Below are positions 36,365-64,000 of a DNA stretch of 64,000 nt, one piece after another. The notes beneath the pieces are model-generated. The model had not been told where the DNA came from. It saw only the letters and a program-made list of their open reading frames with translations, and did not search any database. Location: contig NC_071394.1 in NCBI RefSeq assembly GCF_022682495.2, forward strand, positions 29,918,470 through 29,982,469, in the 5' to 3' direction. The DNA comes from Desmodus rotundus (lineage: Eukaryota > Chordata > Mammalia > Chiroptera > Phyllostomidae). The position numbers and the translations under genes were made by a program. Each line of letters begins with the position of its first letter. Position 1 is the first letter of the stretch.

Positions 36365-37354
36365 ACAGGCTTTCACGTGAATGGTTTTATTTAAAACAGG
36401 GAGCGTCGGAGGTGATGAACTATCAGGGCAGACACTCTAGAGCACGGCATGGATGAAAGGTAATACTCACCAGCACCTCACACGGGGGTACGAGACAACG
36501 GCGGCAACACGCCACGGGAGGGAAACAAACGAAAGGTACAAGGCACCGGCTGCGGGAGAGGCCGCGGTGCGTGCTGCCTCTCGGGCAGGTCCACTTCTGT
36601 GCACGCGGGTCGGTGGACAGTGACAATCGGAATGGTCCAGAAACGTCCTGCTCCGCAGCCCAGGACCCTGTGTGGGTAGCTAACCGTTCCTCAGACTGGC
36701 TTACACCTGCTGTGGGGTTTGAGGTCCTAAAAGGGGGATGAGGTTTGCTAAAGAGTAACACGAAAGCTCTCCCTTTCCTTCTTCTAGAAGACAGAGGAGA
36801 GCCCTCTCAGTTCAATTTCAGCAACTGCTTCTGAAGGTAAAGAATCCTAACTTAAAAACAAGTCACAACAAAATAAAAGACAGAAAGTGGCCTGAATGTA
36901 AACCAATCAAATGAAAAGGCAGATTCATTAAAAAAATAATAATAAAACTGACGACCAGTCCATTAACTGTGCGGTTGATGCCATGTCTGAATGAAGATGG
37001 TTAACCTGTACCCACAATACTTGCAAGCACAAAGCTGCTCTCGGCAACTGTGAGTAAATAGCTCCCCTTTCCCTCAAACACACTGTACTGCTTGCTACTA
37101 GTGACCGCAGGCCAAGCGCTGATGTGAAGAGACCCCACACTGGCGAAGGACCCCACGCAGCGGTCTGCCTGATGTGGCCGTGTCTGTGGGAAACAAGACT
37201 TACACTCTCAAATAATGACACCCCCCCCCAAAGTCCCCTCTCCTCTTCCTGTTTGCGCTGTACTTTTTGACCTCCTAGCAGGGAGGTCCAAATGATTCCA
37301 CTTCCCTCTCAGTTCTAGGCACTCTCTGGAACATCTTTGATTAACCAGGGTCTT
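36365..37354 (-). other. PTDSS1: PTDSS1 3' untranslated region (proximal form)
   Basis: About 985 nt run from the stop codon to roughly 20 nt past the first canonical AATAAA on the minus strand. I recognise no interspersed repeat in it. A run of 10 C (plus strand, around 37210) and A-rich stretches near 36930 are present. The exact cleavage site is inferred from the usual 10-30 nt spacing and is not visible as such. Confidence 0.7.
36386..36391 (-). terminator. Canonical poly(A) signal AATAAA for PTDSS1
   Basis: TTTATT on the plus strand reads AATAAA in the gene direction. It lies about 965 nt after the stop codon and is followed by a GTGAAAG/CTGTC/CTGTCTC region that could serve as the GU-rich downstream element. 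It is the first exact AATAAA I find after the stop. Confidence 0.65.

Positions 37355-64000
<26,646 letters not shown>

Noticed and set aside
37204..37213. C10 run as a regulatory site in the PTDSS1 3'UTR
   Set aside because: Too short and common to interpret.

Overview
This is mammalian nuclear DNA, most likely from a bat. The strongest pointer is four copies (22999-23247, 42693-42899, 46741-46947, 52906-53113) of a tRNA-derived SINE of the VES type that is characteristic of bats, mainly Yangochiroptera. The window also holds short non-autonomous hAT elements with 8-bp target duplications, several L1 3' ends that share one lineage, and the usual ancient mammalian layer of MIR, L2, L3/CR1, HAL1 and old hAT fossils. 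There are no bacterial-type genes, operons or CRISPR arrays.

The one real protein-coding gene is PTDSS1 (phosphatidylserine synthase 1) on the minus strand. Its last eight coding exons lie at 63584-63735, 60664-60805, 58701-58813, 54672-54737, 46203-46302, 40377-40445, 39576-39645 and 37355-37464. Together they encode 273 codons plus stop. Every splice site is GT/AG and every phase joins correctly. Numbering back from the stop with the 473-residue family length puts the first visible residue at Leu201, so the first 200 residues lie beyond the right edge of the window. The 3'UTR probably ends just below a poly(A) signal at 36386-36391.

Layout: 1-6742 is a nearly complete but decayed L1 in plus orientation. 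From 6.7 to about 36.3 kb is gene-free DNA downstream of PTDSS1 (by human synteny, the PTDSS1-SDC2 interval). It is a mosaic of MIR, L2, L1, HAL1 with a nested VES, and an L3/CR1 reverse-transcriptase fossil, interleaved with non-repetitive stretches. Two of those stretches (about 13.7-14.2 and 32.9-33.1 kb) look like candidate conserved regulatory DNA. From 36.3 kb to the right edge is PTDSS1 with repeat-rich introns.

I found no new multi-gene system. The most checkable observations are: inverted copies of one bat hAT element flanking the frame-neutral 66-nt PTDSS1 exon, an arrangement known to favour circular RNA or exon skipping; two cysteines in PTDSS1 that I do not remember from the human protein; a 40-base C run in an intron; an L1 with an internal deletion of about 3.1 kb; and a second, distal poly(A) signal with a strong U-rich downstream element. 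All repeat-family names are from recognition by eye, without a database search.
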